Positions 8,862 through 20,452 of a stretch of 64,000 nt of DNA are shown in pieces. Where the stretch lies: assembly GCF_900176165.1 (NCBI RefSeq), contig NZ_FWWU01000009.1:1552501-1616500 (forward strand), in the 5' to 3' direction. Position 1 is the first letter of the stretch, and the number at the start of each line of letters is the position of its first letter. Both the position numbers and the translations under genes were made by a program. The notes beneath the pieces were generated by a model. The model was given only the letters and a program-made list of their open reading frames with translations. It was not told the origin of the DNA and did no database searches. This DNA comes from Deinococcus hopiensis KR-140 (GTDB lineage: Bacteria; Deinococcota; Deinococci; Deinococcales; Deinococcaceae).

Positions 8862-9592
8862 AACGCGCTGCCCTCGGCCTGCTGCTGGCACTCGCCGCCC
8901 TGACCCTCGCCTACGCCACGTCCCGGCCCGTCGACCCCTCGCGCGCCGCACACGCGCAGACCCTCACCGAGCCGCTGGGGACGTCGCGCGTCGCCAAGCT
9001 GGAGATTCATGTGCCCGCCGCCGATGTGCGGGTGGACACGCGGGCGGGAGCCGGGCACCTTTTCGACGCCCAGGCCACCCCTGCGGCGGGCCGTCTGGTC
9101 CGTCGGCTGAGGCCCACAGGGCCCCTCGTGTACGAACTGCAGGCGCCGGGGCGCGGACCGGGGGTGCCATGGTGGCTGTCGTGGAATGGTCAGGAGCGCC
9201 GCACGCTGGACCTGGCCCTCAATCCGGCCATGCCCACGGAGTTGGCGCTGGTGTCGAACGTGGGCGAGATGAAACTGAACCTGCGCAACGCTGCCTTGCG
9301 CCGCCTGAAGCTGCAGGGCCATGCGGGCGACATCGGCGTGATCCTGCCCGCCCGGGGCCAGTACCGCGTCCACATCGCCAGCAAGCTGGGTGAAGTGGCG
9401 GTCGTGCTGCCCACCCGCCTCGCGGCTCGGGTGACGGTGCGGCAGCGGCTGGGGGACCTGTCCATGCCCCAGGGCTTTACCCGGCGAGGCGACGTGTACA
9501 CTTCGGCTGGCTACGCCCAAGCGGCGCAGCGGGTGGACCTTACCATCGAGGCGAACCTCGGCGATGTGGCGGTGAGCGTGGAGGGCGAATGA
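8858..9592 (+). CDS. LiaF-like/DUF4097-type envelope protein
   Basis: The 244-residue protein begins with a basic then hydrophobic segment (MKRAALGLLLALAALTLAYA), a signal peptide or membrane anchor. The remainder is a beta-rich repeat domain with recurring glycine-centred turns (LVSNVGEMKLNLRNA, LQGHAGDIGVILPA, IASKLGEVAVVLPT, IEANLGDVAVSVEG). This toastrack arrangement is typical of LiaF C-terminal and DUF4097 domains. In Bacillus, LiaF inhibits the kinase LiaS. Its position between kinase and regulator, with ATGA overlaps on both sides, suggests the same job here. No four-helix LiaF N-terminus is present; the kinase carries membrane helices instead. Confidence 0.75.
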   Translation: MKRAALGLLLALAALTLAYATSRPVDPSRAAHAQTLTEPLGTSRVAKLEIHVPAADVRVDTRAGAGHLFDAQATPAAGRLVRRLRPTGPLVYELQAPGRGPGVPWWLSWNGQERRTLDLALNPAMPTELALVSNVGEMKLNLRNAALRRLKLQGHAGDIGVILPARGQYRVHIASKLGEVAVVLPTRLAARVTVRQRLGDLSMPQGFTRRGDVYTSAGYAQAAQRVDLTIEANLGDVAVSVEGE

Positions 9593-10221
9593 CGGTACGG
9601 GTGCTGTTGGTGGACGATCACGACGTGGTGCGTCAGGGGCTGCGGATGTACCTGGGCCTGGACGACGAACTTGAAGTCATCGGCGAGGCCCGCAACGGCC
9701 AGCAGGCCGTGACCCTGGTGGCGGCGGACCCGCCCAACGTGGTGATCATGGACCTCCTGATGCCCGTGATGGACGGCGTCACGGCCATCCGAGAGATCAA
9801 GCGCCAGCACCCGGAAGTGGAGATCATCGCCCTGACGAGCGCCCTCGACGACAGCAAGGTCATCGGGGCCGTCGAGGCCGGGGCCTGCGGCTACCTGCTC
9901 AAGGACGCCTCGTCGAACGTGCTGCTCGAAGCCATCCACGCGGCCGCCCGGGGCGAGGTGCGCCTGCACCCGGAAGCGGCCCGGAGGCTGGTGCGGGAAG
10001 TGCGCGCCCCCGCCACCCAGGAGACGCTGACCCCCCGGGAAACGGAGATTCTGAAGCGCATCGCCCGGGGCCACGCCAACAAGGTCATCGCCCGGGACCT
10101 GGAGGTCAGCGAACCCACCGTGAAGGCGCACGTGTCAAGCCTGCTGGGCAAGCTGGCCGTCACGTCCCGCACCCAGGCAGCGCTGTTCGCCCTGCGCGAG
10201 GGGCTGGTGGGGCTGGAGTAG
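9589..10221 (+). CDS. LiaR/NarL-family response regulator
   Basis: This 210-residue regulator has a receiver domain (residues 1-120) with acidic pocket D9/D10, phospho-acceptor D55 in VVIMDLLMPVMDG, T83 and K105. A LuxR-type helix-turn-helix follows (LTPRETEILKRIARGHANKV, then VSEPTVKAHVSSLLGKLAV). All catalytic positions are intact. It is the output partner of the kinase at 7047 and probably binds promoters as a phosphorylated dimer. It is the last gene of its operon; a hairpin lies 90 bases downstream, before a convergent gene. Confidence 0.93.
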   Translation: MTVRVLLVDDHDVVRQGLRMYLGLDDELEVIGEARNGQQAVTLVAADPPNVVIMDLLMPVMDGVTAIREIKRQHPEVEIIALTSALDDSKVIGAVEAGACGYLLKDASSNVLLEAIHAAARGEVRLHPEAARRLVREVRAPATQETLTPRETEILKRIARGHANKVIARDLEVSEPTVKAHVSSLLGKLAVTSRTQAALFALREGLVGLE

Positions 10222-10311
10222 GTGGGAATCAGGGGAGGGCTAGACGCGTCAGCCGGGGTGAGGAATTGGCCCAATCCCAGGAAATACAAAGGGGTGCAGG
10301 GCTGGACCGCG

Positions 10312-10338
10312 GCGAGGACGGGGCGGCCCCGTCCTCGC
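10312..10338. terminator. Perfect hairpin between convergent genes
   Basis: A perfect 12-bp stem, GCGAGGACGGGG with its complement, and a CGG loop lie between the ends of the response regulator and the lipoprotein gene. There is no U-tract on either strand, so this is a probable but unproven bidirectional terminator. Confidence 0.5.
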
Positions 10339-10415
10339 GGCAGGTGTTCTCGCCATACGCATCCACGCGCCAAGCGGTCTTGGCGCCGGAGCGCACGAAC
10401 AGACGGCGCCCCGCC

Positions 10416-11135
10416 CTACTCTCCCGCCACGAGCAGCACAGCCTGGCCATCGTGATCACCCGTGGTTTCCTCCACCGTGTCGAGCCTTGAGCCCATTTCC
10501 ACGTACCCGGCGAGTTTGAACGGACCGCCCGCATTCAGCCGATCTGCCAGATTCTCCCGCGCCACCTGAAACGAACGGTACGGATGCCCCGGTTGCGGCA
10601 ACAGGCGCACACCCTCGCGGCTGAAGGCCCCGGTCCAGGCGTAGCCGCCGGGCACAGGCACCGGGCCGAAGATACGGCCGTGGTTGTTGGGGAGCCAGAA
10701 GGGCCCGTCGCTGAACGCTTCGCCCGCTCCGCTGGGAAGCATGGGGTAGAGCTGGCCGCCCACCTCCCCGAAATAGCCGGTGGAGTGCCCACCCCTTGGT
10801 CCGTATCCGGCCGCCTTCATGGCGCTGAGCAAGCGGGCGCTCGCCTCCCCAGGGGTCCGGGCGGCCCGGTCCAACAGCACCACGTTCACCGCTTCACGCA
10901 GCGTCCGCCCCCCCACCTTTTCCCCCAGCCAGGTGGCGGGCACGAGGGCAGGGGTGATCATCCAGCGGCCCACCTCCCCGACGCCGGGCACCGAGACGGG
11001 CGCGTCGGCCGGGCGGTAGGTGGCGGGGTCTGGCAACGGGGCAGCGGGAGAGGTGGCCGAGGGTGCGCAGGCAGCGAGGACCGCGGCGGACGCGAGGGCC
11101 AGGGCCAGCAGGAGCAGGGCACGGGGGCACTTCAT
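10416..11135 (-). CDS. Hypothetical lipoprotein (239 aa)
   Basis: The N-terminus has a hydrophobic signal ending in a lipobox, SAAVLAACAPS with the acylated Cys at residue 23, so the protein should be membrane-anchored and face outward. The mature part contains LYPMLPSGAGEAFSDGPFWL and a YGPRGGHSTGYFGEV segment; it weakly recalls LssY-C-type domains but this is not certain. It lies convergent to the two-component operon and divergent from ccmC. A TAGGGT hexamer ends 5 nt before ATG 11135, so the message may be leaderless. Its function is not recognised. Confidence 0.8.
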   Translation of the reverse strand: MKCPRALLLLALALASAAVLAACAPSATSPAAPLPDPATYRPADAPVSVPGVGEVGRWMITPALVPATWLGEKVGGRTLREAVNVVLLDRAARTPGEASARLLSAMKAAGYGPRGGHSTGYFGEVGGQLYPMLPSGAGEAFSDGPFWLPNNHGRIFGPVPVPGGYAWTGAFSREGVRLLPQPGHPYRSFQVARENLADRLNAGGPFKLAGYVEMGSRLDTVEETTGDHDGQAVLLVAGE

Positions 11136-11140
11136 GCCCT

Positions 11141-11146
11141 ACCCTA
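11141..11146 (-). promoter_or_regulatory. Candidate -10 element (TAGGGT), gene at 11135
   Basis: TAGGGT on the minus strand ends 5 nt before ATG 11135. Confidence 0.4.
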
Positions 11147-11289
11147 CCCCGCCACACCGGTGATCAGGGGCGGGGACACTCGCACCTGTTCCGCCAGCAT
11201 CAAAAACGCGATCCTGTGGGCACGAAAGCTTCCTGCTTCTGCGCTGCTCACGGTGACGCGGCGGCGAGCAGGTCAGAATGAGGTTCGAG

Positions 11290-11992
<703 letters not shown>

Positions 11993-12000
<8 letters not shown>

Positions 12001-12112
12001 GTACAGCGGCTACGTCTTGGTGGTGTACGTGGTGACGTTCGCGCTGCTGCTGGGCTACCTCGCCTGGATGTGGCTGCGCCTACGGCGCACGTCGGAGGAG
12101 GACCGGGAGTGA
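11993..12112 (+). CDS. ccmD: Haem exporter small subunit CcmD (39 aa)
   Basis: This small gene starts at GTG 11993 with GGAGGT 5 nt upstream, inside the end of ccmC. The 39-residue product starts MDKYSGYVLVVYVVTF and has one membrane helix followed by the basic stretch RLRRTSEEDRE. Size, topology and position between ccmC and ccmE are those of CcmD, which stabilises the CcmABC-CcmE complex. It ends with a 4-base overlap onto ccmE. Confidence 0.88.
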
Positions 12113-12567
12113 CCGCGCACGCCCCTCTGCCCCGCGCGCGTCGGCGTCGCCGCAACCCGCTTCCCACCGTGCTGGGCGTGCTGGCCCTCGTGGCGCTGAC
12201 GGCCTATATCGCCTTTTCCAACTTGGGCAAGAGCCTGGAGTATTTCGTGACACCCACCGAATACCAGCAGCAGCAGGCCCAGCTGGAGGGCCGCCCCCTG
12301 AGGATCGGTGGGCTGGTGAAGGCCGTGAAGTATGACCCCCAGACGCTGGAACTGAACTTCAACGTGACCGACGGCGGCGCGACCTTTCCCGTGCAGTACA
12401 AGGGAGCCGTCAGCGATCTGTTCAAGGAAAACCAGGGCGTCGTGGTGCGGGGGCAGTTTCGGGGACTGACCTTTCACGCTTCCGAACTCATCGTGAAGCA
12501 CAGCGAGGAATACAAGGTGCCGCAGACGCAGGCCGAACTGAAAGACCTCTTGCAGCGGGAAAAGTAA
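12109..12567 (+). CDS. ccmE: Cytochrome c maturation haem chaperone CcmE
   Basis: CcmE binds haem covalently at the outer membrane face and hands it to CcmF. GTG 12109 is chosen because GGAGGAGG lies about 9 nt upstream and it overlaps the ccmD stop; an earlier GTG at 12070 would lie inside ccmD. The 152-residue protein has a basic N-terminus (RARRRRR), one membrane helix (residues 18-36), and a beta-barrel domain (RIGGLVKAVKYDPQTLELNF). The haem-attachment site is H131 in KHSEEY, with Y135, matching the HxxxY form. All features expected of CcmE are present. Confidence 0.95.
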   Translation: MTAHAPLPRARRRRRNPLPTVLGVLALVALTAYIAFSNLGKSLEYFVTPTEYQQQQAQLEGRPLRIGGLVKAVKYDPQTLELNFNVTDGGATFPVQYKGAVSDLFKENQGVVVRGQFRGLTFHASELIVKHSEEYKVPQTQAELKDLLQREK

Positions 12568-12577
12568 CGGAGCGGGG

Positions 12578-14575
<1,998 letters not shown>

Positions 14576-14586
14576 GAGAACCGAAC

Positions 14587-15165
14587 ATGACCGAGATGCC
14601 TTCCTCTTCCCCCACCGCCTCCCCTGCTGCGCTCCCACTGTGGCGGCGGCTCCTGCCTCCACTGATTGCGGCCTCGCTGGTGGGCGTGCTGGGCGCGGCC
14701 CTGCTCAGCCCCTCGCGTGGGGCGACGACGGGCGGCCCGCTCATCGGTAAACCCGCGCCCGCCTTTACCCTTCAGAGCCTGGACGGTACGCAGCTCAGCC
14801 TCGCCTCGCTGAAGGGCCGCCCCGTCGTGCTGAACTTCTGGGCCTCGTGGTGTGGGCCGTGCCGCGAGGAAGCGCCCCTTTTCCGCGAACTCAGCGGGCG
14901 GCAGGGCGCAGGGCTGGCGGTGGTGGGCATCTTGTTCCAGGAGACGAGCGAGAAGAGTGCGCGCGACTTTATCCGCGAGTACGCCCTCGCCTACCCGACG
15001 CTGAAAGACCCCGGCATCAATACGGGGGTGAACTACGGAGTGTCGGGCGTCCCGGAGACAGTGTTTATCGACAAGAACGGCACCGTGCAGCATATGGACC
15101 GGGGCGGCCTGACGCGTGAGAGGCTGAACGCGGGGCTGACGAAGATCGGGGTGGAGGGGCTTTGA
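14587..15165 (+). CDS. ccmG: Thiol:disulfide interchange protein CcmG/DsbE
   Basis: CcmG reduces the haem-binding cysteines of apocytochrome c. The 192-residue protein has an N-terminal membrane anchor (about residues 20-40) and a thioredoxin-fold domain with redox pair C89/C92 in WASWCGPCREEAP. A cis-proline region (VSGVPETVFIDKNG) follows. It is expected to receive electrons from CcdA. ATG 14587 lies 11 bases after the ccmF stop. It overlaps ccmH by 4 bases. Confidence 0.94.
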   Translation: MTEMPSSSPTASPAALPLWRRLLPPLIAASLVGVLGAALLSPSRGATTGGPLIGKPAPAFTLQSLDGTQLSLASLKGRPVVLNFWASWCGPCREEAPLFRELSGRQGAGLAVVGILFQETSEKSARDFIREYALAYPTLKDPGINTGVNYGVSGVPETVFIDKNGTVQHMDRGGLTRERLNAGLTKIGVEGL

Positions 15166-15686
15166 GGCGGCCTTTGGCCTTTGGCCGTTCGCCGTTCGCG
15201 CGGTTGCTGTCCGCGGTGGGTGTGACGCTGCTCTGCGGCGCGCTGGCCGCTGCGCCCGTCACGCCGCTTACCCCCGCGCAGGAGGCGCGCGCCGCCGCCA
15301 TCCAGAAAAACCTGCGCTGCCCGCTGTGCGATACGGGAGAGTCGATCTCGGAATCGGGCAGCGACATCAGCGTCAAGATGCGCTCGTCGGTGCGCGAGCA
15401 GGTGGCGGTGGGGCGCACGGACGCAGATATCTACGCCTACTTCGCCCAGCGGTACGGCAACTTCGTGCTGCTGGACCCGCCCAAGCAGGGCCGCAACCTG
15501 CTGCTGTGGGGAGCTCCACTCGCGGCGCTGGTGGCCGGAGGAGCGGTGCTGGCGGGCTTGTTGAAAAGAAAACCGGACGCGGGGAATCCAGCGGCACCCA
15601 CACCCGAAGAACCCTTTGATCCCTTTCTGGCGCAGGTGCAGCGGGACACGCGGCGCGGGGGTCCTGACGTGGGGGGCGGCCCGTGA
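15162..15686 (+). CDS. ccmH: Cytochrome c maturation protein CcmH
   Basis: CcmH forms mixed disulfides with apocytochrome c during haem ligation. The start is TTG 15162, overlapping the ccmG stop. The 174-residue protein has a signal peptide/anchor (about residues 12-31), the redox motif LRCPLC (C53, C56), and a second membrane helix near residues 117-138. The N-terminal codons (RPLAFGRSPFARL) are written by a run of tandem 7-bp repeats, which suggests the start region was altered by a repeat element. The function is not in doubt. Confidence 0.93.
   Translation: MRRPLAFGRSPFARLLSAVGVTLLCGALAAAPVTPLTPAQEARAAAIQKNLRCPLCDTGESISESGSDISVKMRSSVREQVAVGRTDADIYAYFAQRYGNFVLLDPPKQGRNLLLWGAPLAALVAGGAVLAGLLKRKPDAGNPAAPTPEEPFDPFLAQVQRDTRRGGPDVGGGP
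15164..15198 (+). repeat. Tandem heptad repeat at ccmH 5' end
   Basis: After a GAGGCGG unit there are CCTTTGG, CCTTTGG, CCGTTCG and CCGTTCG (15171-15198): four exactly phased 7-bp units in two pairs. It is a single-arm member of the heptad repeat family seen elsewhere here, and lies within coding sequence. Confidence 0.6.
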
Positions 15687-16722
15687 TCCTGAGCGTGGTG
15701 CTGCTGGCGCTGGTGGTGCTCGCGTCGCTGGCCCTCGTGCTGGAGCCGCTGCGGGCCTCGGCCCCGGCGGACCCGGACGCGGCGGAACGCACCCGGTTGG
15801 AAGCCGAGCAAGACCGGCTGTATGGGGAACTCGCCACGTTGGAGGACGAGGCGCGCCGCCCGGACCTGGAACGCCGCGCGGCCCTGACCCTGCGGGCGCT
15901 GGACGCCCTGCCCCCTGCGCCCCGGAGTGGACGGCGCACCCGCCCAATGGCCCTCGCTGGCGCCGTCCTCGCCGCCCTCGTTACGGTGGCCGGGGCGCTG
16001 ACTTTCGTGCCCCGCTGGCAACTGGCCTCCCTCTCTGCGGGCGAGGCGCAGAAGGTCCGCAACGTCCTCTCGCTGCCCGAGTTGCGCCGCCAAGCGGAGG
16101 CGAAGCGCGATCAGACGGCGTATCTGGCGTGGGGAAAGGCGGCCTTTGGTGCCGAACAGTATGACCAGGCGGTGCAGGCCTACGGCAACGCGCTGAAACT
16201 CGACGCCCGGCAACCCGAGGCGCTGCGGCGGCTGGGCATCCTGCTGCTGACCCGGCCTGATCAGGGCGGACGCTCCGCCAAGCCCGAAGACGCGCAGCAG
16301 GCCTTCCTCCTGATCCGCACCGCCGCGCAACTCGCGCCGAACGAGGCCGAGTCACAGCTGCTGCTGGGCTTCGCGCTGGCCCGCTTCGGGCAGGACAAAG
16401 ACGCCCTGACGGCCCTGGAACGCTACCGGACCCTCGATCCCCAGGGCCGTGACGCCGACGAGATGATTACCGCCCTTCGCGCCCGCCAAAACGAGGACGA
16501 TCCGGGGCTGCGGGTGTACGCCGCCAGTTGCGCGAGCTGCCACGGCCCGGAAGGTGCGGGAGGTGCGGTCGGCCCCAGCCTGCGGGCCTCCACCCTGACG
16601 CGGGCGGGCCTGCAGAACGTCATTGTGCTTGGGCACGGAGCGATGCCCGCCTTTCCCAATCTGAAGCCCACTGAACTCAAAGCCCTGCTGGACGTGCTGG
16701 AGCGCTGGCAGAAGGAAGGGCC

Positions 16723-16726
<4 letters not shown>
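15683..16726 (+). CDS. ccmI: CcmI-like TPR protein fused to cytochrome c domain
   Basis: The N-terminal 110 residues have two membrane helices with a cytosolic coil between them (AERTRLEAEQDRLYGELATL), the layout of CcmI, which holds apocytochrome c for haem ligation. TPR repeats follow (residues about 140-255; AEQYDQAVQAYGNALKLDA, LLLGFALARFGQDKDALTAL). The C-terminus (270-347) is a monohaem cytochrome c: haem motif C283-A-S-C286-H287 and probable axial M321 in GHGAMPAFPNL. The fusion puts a maturation factor and one of its own products in one chain. It overlaps ccmH and the Rieske gene by 4 bases each. Confidence 0.88.
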
Positions 16727-17286
<560 letters not shown>

Positions 17287-17293
17287 CCAGAGC

Positions 17294-17299
17294 TATGTT
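17294..17299 (+). promoter_or_regulatory. Candidate -10 element (TATGTT), gene at 17307
   Basis: TATGTT ends 7 nt before ATG 17307 and no ribosome site is present. It also overlaps the alternative ATG 17295, which argues for 17307 as start. Confidence 0.5.
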
Positions 17300-17306
17300 G
17301 ACGGGC

Positions 17307-17798
17307 ATGACGGAGCTGACCCTCACCTGGAGCGATGTGGAGGCCGCCTCCCGCGTCCTGATCGCCACCGCCACGCACCGTGCCAAGCGGGGTGAGCCGC
17401 TGTGGACGCCGACGGGCCTCACGCCCGAGCGCCTCTCGCGGCACTACCCAGCGCAGGGCTGGCGGGTGGCGTGGCAGGGCGGGCAGGCGGTGGCCACTTA
17501 CGTGTTGCTGGACGCGGACACCCTCTTCTGGCCGGATGATCTGCCGGGTGTGGCGCGCTACCTACACAAACTCGGCGTTCACCCGGACGCGCAGGGACAG
17601 GGGCTGTCAGCGCGGATGCTGGAGGACGCCGTACAGCAAACCCACCGGAAAAAATGTTCATGGCTGCGGCTGGATACCGCGGCCAACCGCCCCAAACTCC
17701 GCGCGCTATACGAGAATGCGGGCTTCCGGAGGGTGGACGAGGTGGAAGTGAAGGGCCTGCGCGTCGTGCGGTACGAGTTGCCCATCATGTCAGGCTAA
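17307..17798 (+). CDS. GNAT family N-acetyltransferase
   Basis: This 163-residue protein has the acetyl-CoA binding motif A of GNAT enzymes, LGVHPDAQGQGLSARMLEDA, and the C-terminal ALYENAGFRRVDEVEVKG. The substrate is unknown. The start ATG 17307 follows a -10 hexamer by 7 nt. Its stop overlaps the end of the convergent monooxygenase gene by 9 bases, so the two messages overlap tail to tail. Confidence 0.85.
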   Translation: MTELTLTWSDVEAASRVLIATATHRAKRGEPLWTPTGLTPERLSRHYPAQGWRVAWQGGQAVATYVLLDADTLFWPDDLPGVARYLHKLGVHPDAQGQGLSARMLEDAVQQTHRKKCSWLRLDTAANRPKLRALYENAGFRRVDEVEVKGLRVVRYELPIMSG

Positions 17799-18857
17799 AC
17801 GCCGCGCCACCTCTGCCCGCACCGCGGGGGCCACCACCGTCCCGAACAACTCGATAGAGCGCATGATCTGGGCGTGGGGAAAAGTGCCCACGCTCATCTG
17901 CATCAGGAAGCGCCGGTGACCGAACAAGGCGTGCTGGGCAAGAATTTTCTCCGTCACCTGTTCGGGATCACCGACGAAGAGGGCCCCCCCGAGGGTCCGT
18001 TCCGCCTCGAAGTGGGCCCGGGTGATGGGGGCCCAGCCCCGCTCGCGCCCGATGCGGTTCATGACCACCGCGTGTGGCCCAAACGCCTCGTCGCCCGCCT
18101 GCTGGGAGGTGGGGGCAATGTAACCGTGCGAGTTGATCCCCAGGGAGGGGGTCGCCGGACCGTGTCCCGCCGCCTGCGACGCCGTGCGGTACAGCTCGGC
18201 GAACGGTCCAAACTGCGCCCACTGCCCCCCGATAATCGCCACCGCCATCGGCAGGCCGAGCGTCCCTGCCCGCCGCGCCGAGGAAGGCGTGCCGCCCACG
18301 GCCAGCCAGAGGGGCAGGGGATCTTGCACCGAACGGGGATAAACGCCCTCGCCGCGTAGAGGCGCGCGCGTGCGGCCCTGCCAGCTTACCTGCGTCTGCG
18401 CACGCAGCCGCAGCAGCAGGTCCAGCTTCTCGGAAAACAGGGCGTCGTAATCGGCGGGCATTCCGCCCAGGAACAGGGGAAAGGATTCGGCGAAAGACCC
18501 TCGCCCCACCATAATCTCGGCCCGGCCGCCCGAAACCAGGTCAAGGGTGGCGAACTGCTGGTACACGCGTACGGGGTCCTCGGTGCCCAGCACGGTTACC
18601 GCGCTCGTCAGACGGATCTTTCGCGTGCGGCCCGCCATGGCCGCGAGCACCGTAGGGGGCGAGGACACGAGGTAGTCTGGGCGGTGGTGCTCGCCCACGC
18701 CGAACACGTCCAGCCCGACCTGATCGGCGAGTTCGGCTTCCTCCAGCAGGTCCTTCACGCGCTGCTGGGGCGAGACGGTCAAGCCGCTCACCGGGTCCGG
18801 CGTCAGGTCCCCGAAGGTGTAGAGGCCCAGCTGGAAGGGGGTGGGAGACGTGGTCAT
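17790..18857 (-). CDS. Luciferase-like (LLM class) flavin-dependent monooxygenase
   Basis: The 355-residue protein has the bacterial luciferase-like TIM-barrel features: an N-terminal FQLGLYTFGDL strand, FGVGEHHRPDYLVSSPPTVL, RIRLTSAVTVLGTEDPVRVY and RAEIMVGRGSFAESFPLF. It should oxidise a small substrate using reduced FMN; the substrate is not known. ATG 18857 is chosen because it begins a normal family N-terminus (MTTSPTPFQLGLYTFGD); an upstream GTG-type start would add 14 unlikely residues. It is convergent with the GNAT gene and divergent from the CitE-like gene. Confidence 0.9.
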   Translation of the reverse strand: MTTSPTPFQLGLYTFGDLTPDPVSGLTVSPQQRVKDLLEEAELADQVGLDVFGVGEHHRPDYLVSSPPTVLAAMAGRTRKIRLTSAVTVLGTEDPVRVYQQFATLDLVSGGRAEIMVGRGSFAESFPLFLGGMPADYDALFSEKLDLLLRLRAQTQVSWQGRTRAPLRGEGVYPRSVQDPLPLWLAVGGTPSSARRAGTLGLPMAVAIIGGQWAQFGPFAELYRTASQAAGHGPATPSLGINSHGYIAPTSQQAGDEAFGPHAVVMNRIGRERGWAPITRAHFEAERTLGGALFVGDPEQVTEKILAQHALFGHRRFLMQMSVGTFPHAQIMRSIELFGTVVAPAVRAEVARRLA

Positions 18858-18969
18858 GCTTCTACTGTGCCGTAAGGAGAGGCCGGAGCACAGCCGCATG
18901 TTCCCTTATGCTGAGGGACGTGCTGACGAACGTTTGTTTGCCTGCGTTCTACCTTTTCAGGAGGAACAC

Positions 18970-19829
<860 letters not shown>

Positions 19830-19833
<4 letters not shown>

Positions 19834-20321
19834 ACGAGGACCTGCTGCGCCCCCAGGGGCGCTATTTTGAAGAACTTCCCACGGGCACCGTCATCCGCCA
19901 CCGCGTGACGCGCACCGTGACAGAAGCCGACAACGTATTTTTCACGACGCTCACCATGAACCCCCAACCCCTGCACCTCGATCACGAGTACGCGGCGGCC
20001 ACCGAGTTTGGGCGGCCCCTGGTCAACAGCCTGCTGACGCTGAGCCTCCTCGTGGGCCTGAGCGTCCACGAGTTGACGCTGGGCACGCTGGTGGCGAACC
20101 TGGGTCTGAGCGACGTGGTGTTTCCCAAGCCTGTCTTTCACGGCGACACCATTCGGGCGGAGTCGGAGGTCCTCGAAGCCCGCGAAAGCCGCAGCCGCCT
20201 GGACGCGGGGATCGTGGTGGTGGAGCACCGCGCCATCAACCAGCGCGGCGAGGTGGTGGCGCAGTGTCAGCGGACGGCGCTGATGCAGAAGCGACCGTCC
20301 TCGGTGAGCGGTGAGCCCTAA
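19830..20321 (+). CDS. MaoC family dehydratase
   Basis: This 163-residue hot-dog fold protein has the hydratase motif: NVFFTTLTMNPQPLHLDHEY (D/H active-site region), FGRPLVNSLLTLSLLVGLSV, and VVFPKPVFHGDTIRAESEVL. It probably hydrates an enoyl-CoA, and as partner of the adjacent CitE-like lyase it may be a mesaconyl-CoA hydratase. It starts at GTG 19830, overlapping the lyase stop by 4 bases. Its last codons lie in three 7-bp repeats. Confidence 0.88.
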
Positions 20322-20348
20322 GTGTCAAGGAGAGGACTTCTCTTTGAC
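20302..20348 (+). repeat. Heptad repeats followed by a hairpin after the MaoC gene
   Basis: CGGTGAG, CGGTGAG and CCCTAAG (20302-20322) form three phased 7-bp units covering the MaoC stop codon. Directly after, an imperfect 11-bp hairpin (20324-20348, GTCAAGGAGAG with TTCTCTTTGAC) may terminate the message. There is no U-tract. Confidence 0.45.
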
Positions 20349-20452
20349 TGAGCCCAGCGAGCGAGCTTGAATGGACATGGGGGAGAATGGGGAGCCGGCA
20401 GGGATGCCCTTCCACGCGCGGCGCCACGCCATTCGGACAACTGCCCCAGGTT

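Noticed and set aside
6996..8951. A 651-codon minus-strand open frame opposite the histidine kinase
   Set aside because: Arg/Gln/His-rich antisense translation; the plus strand encodes a complete kinase with all motifs.
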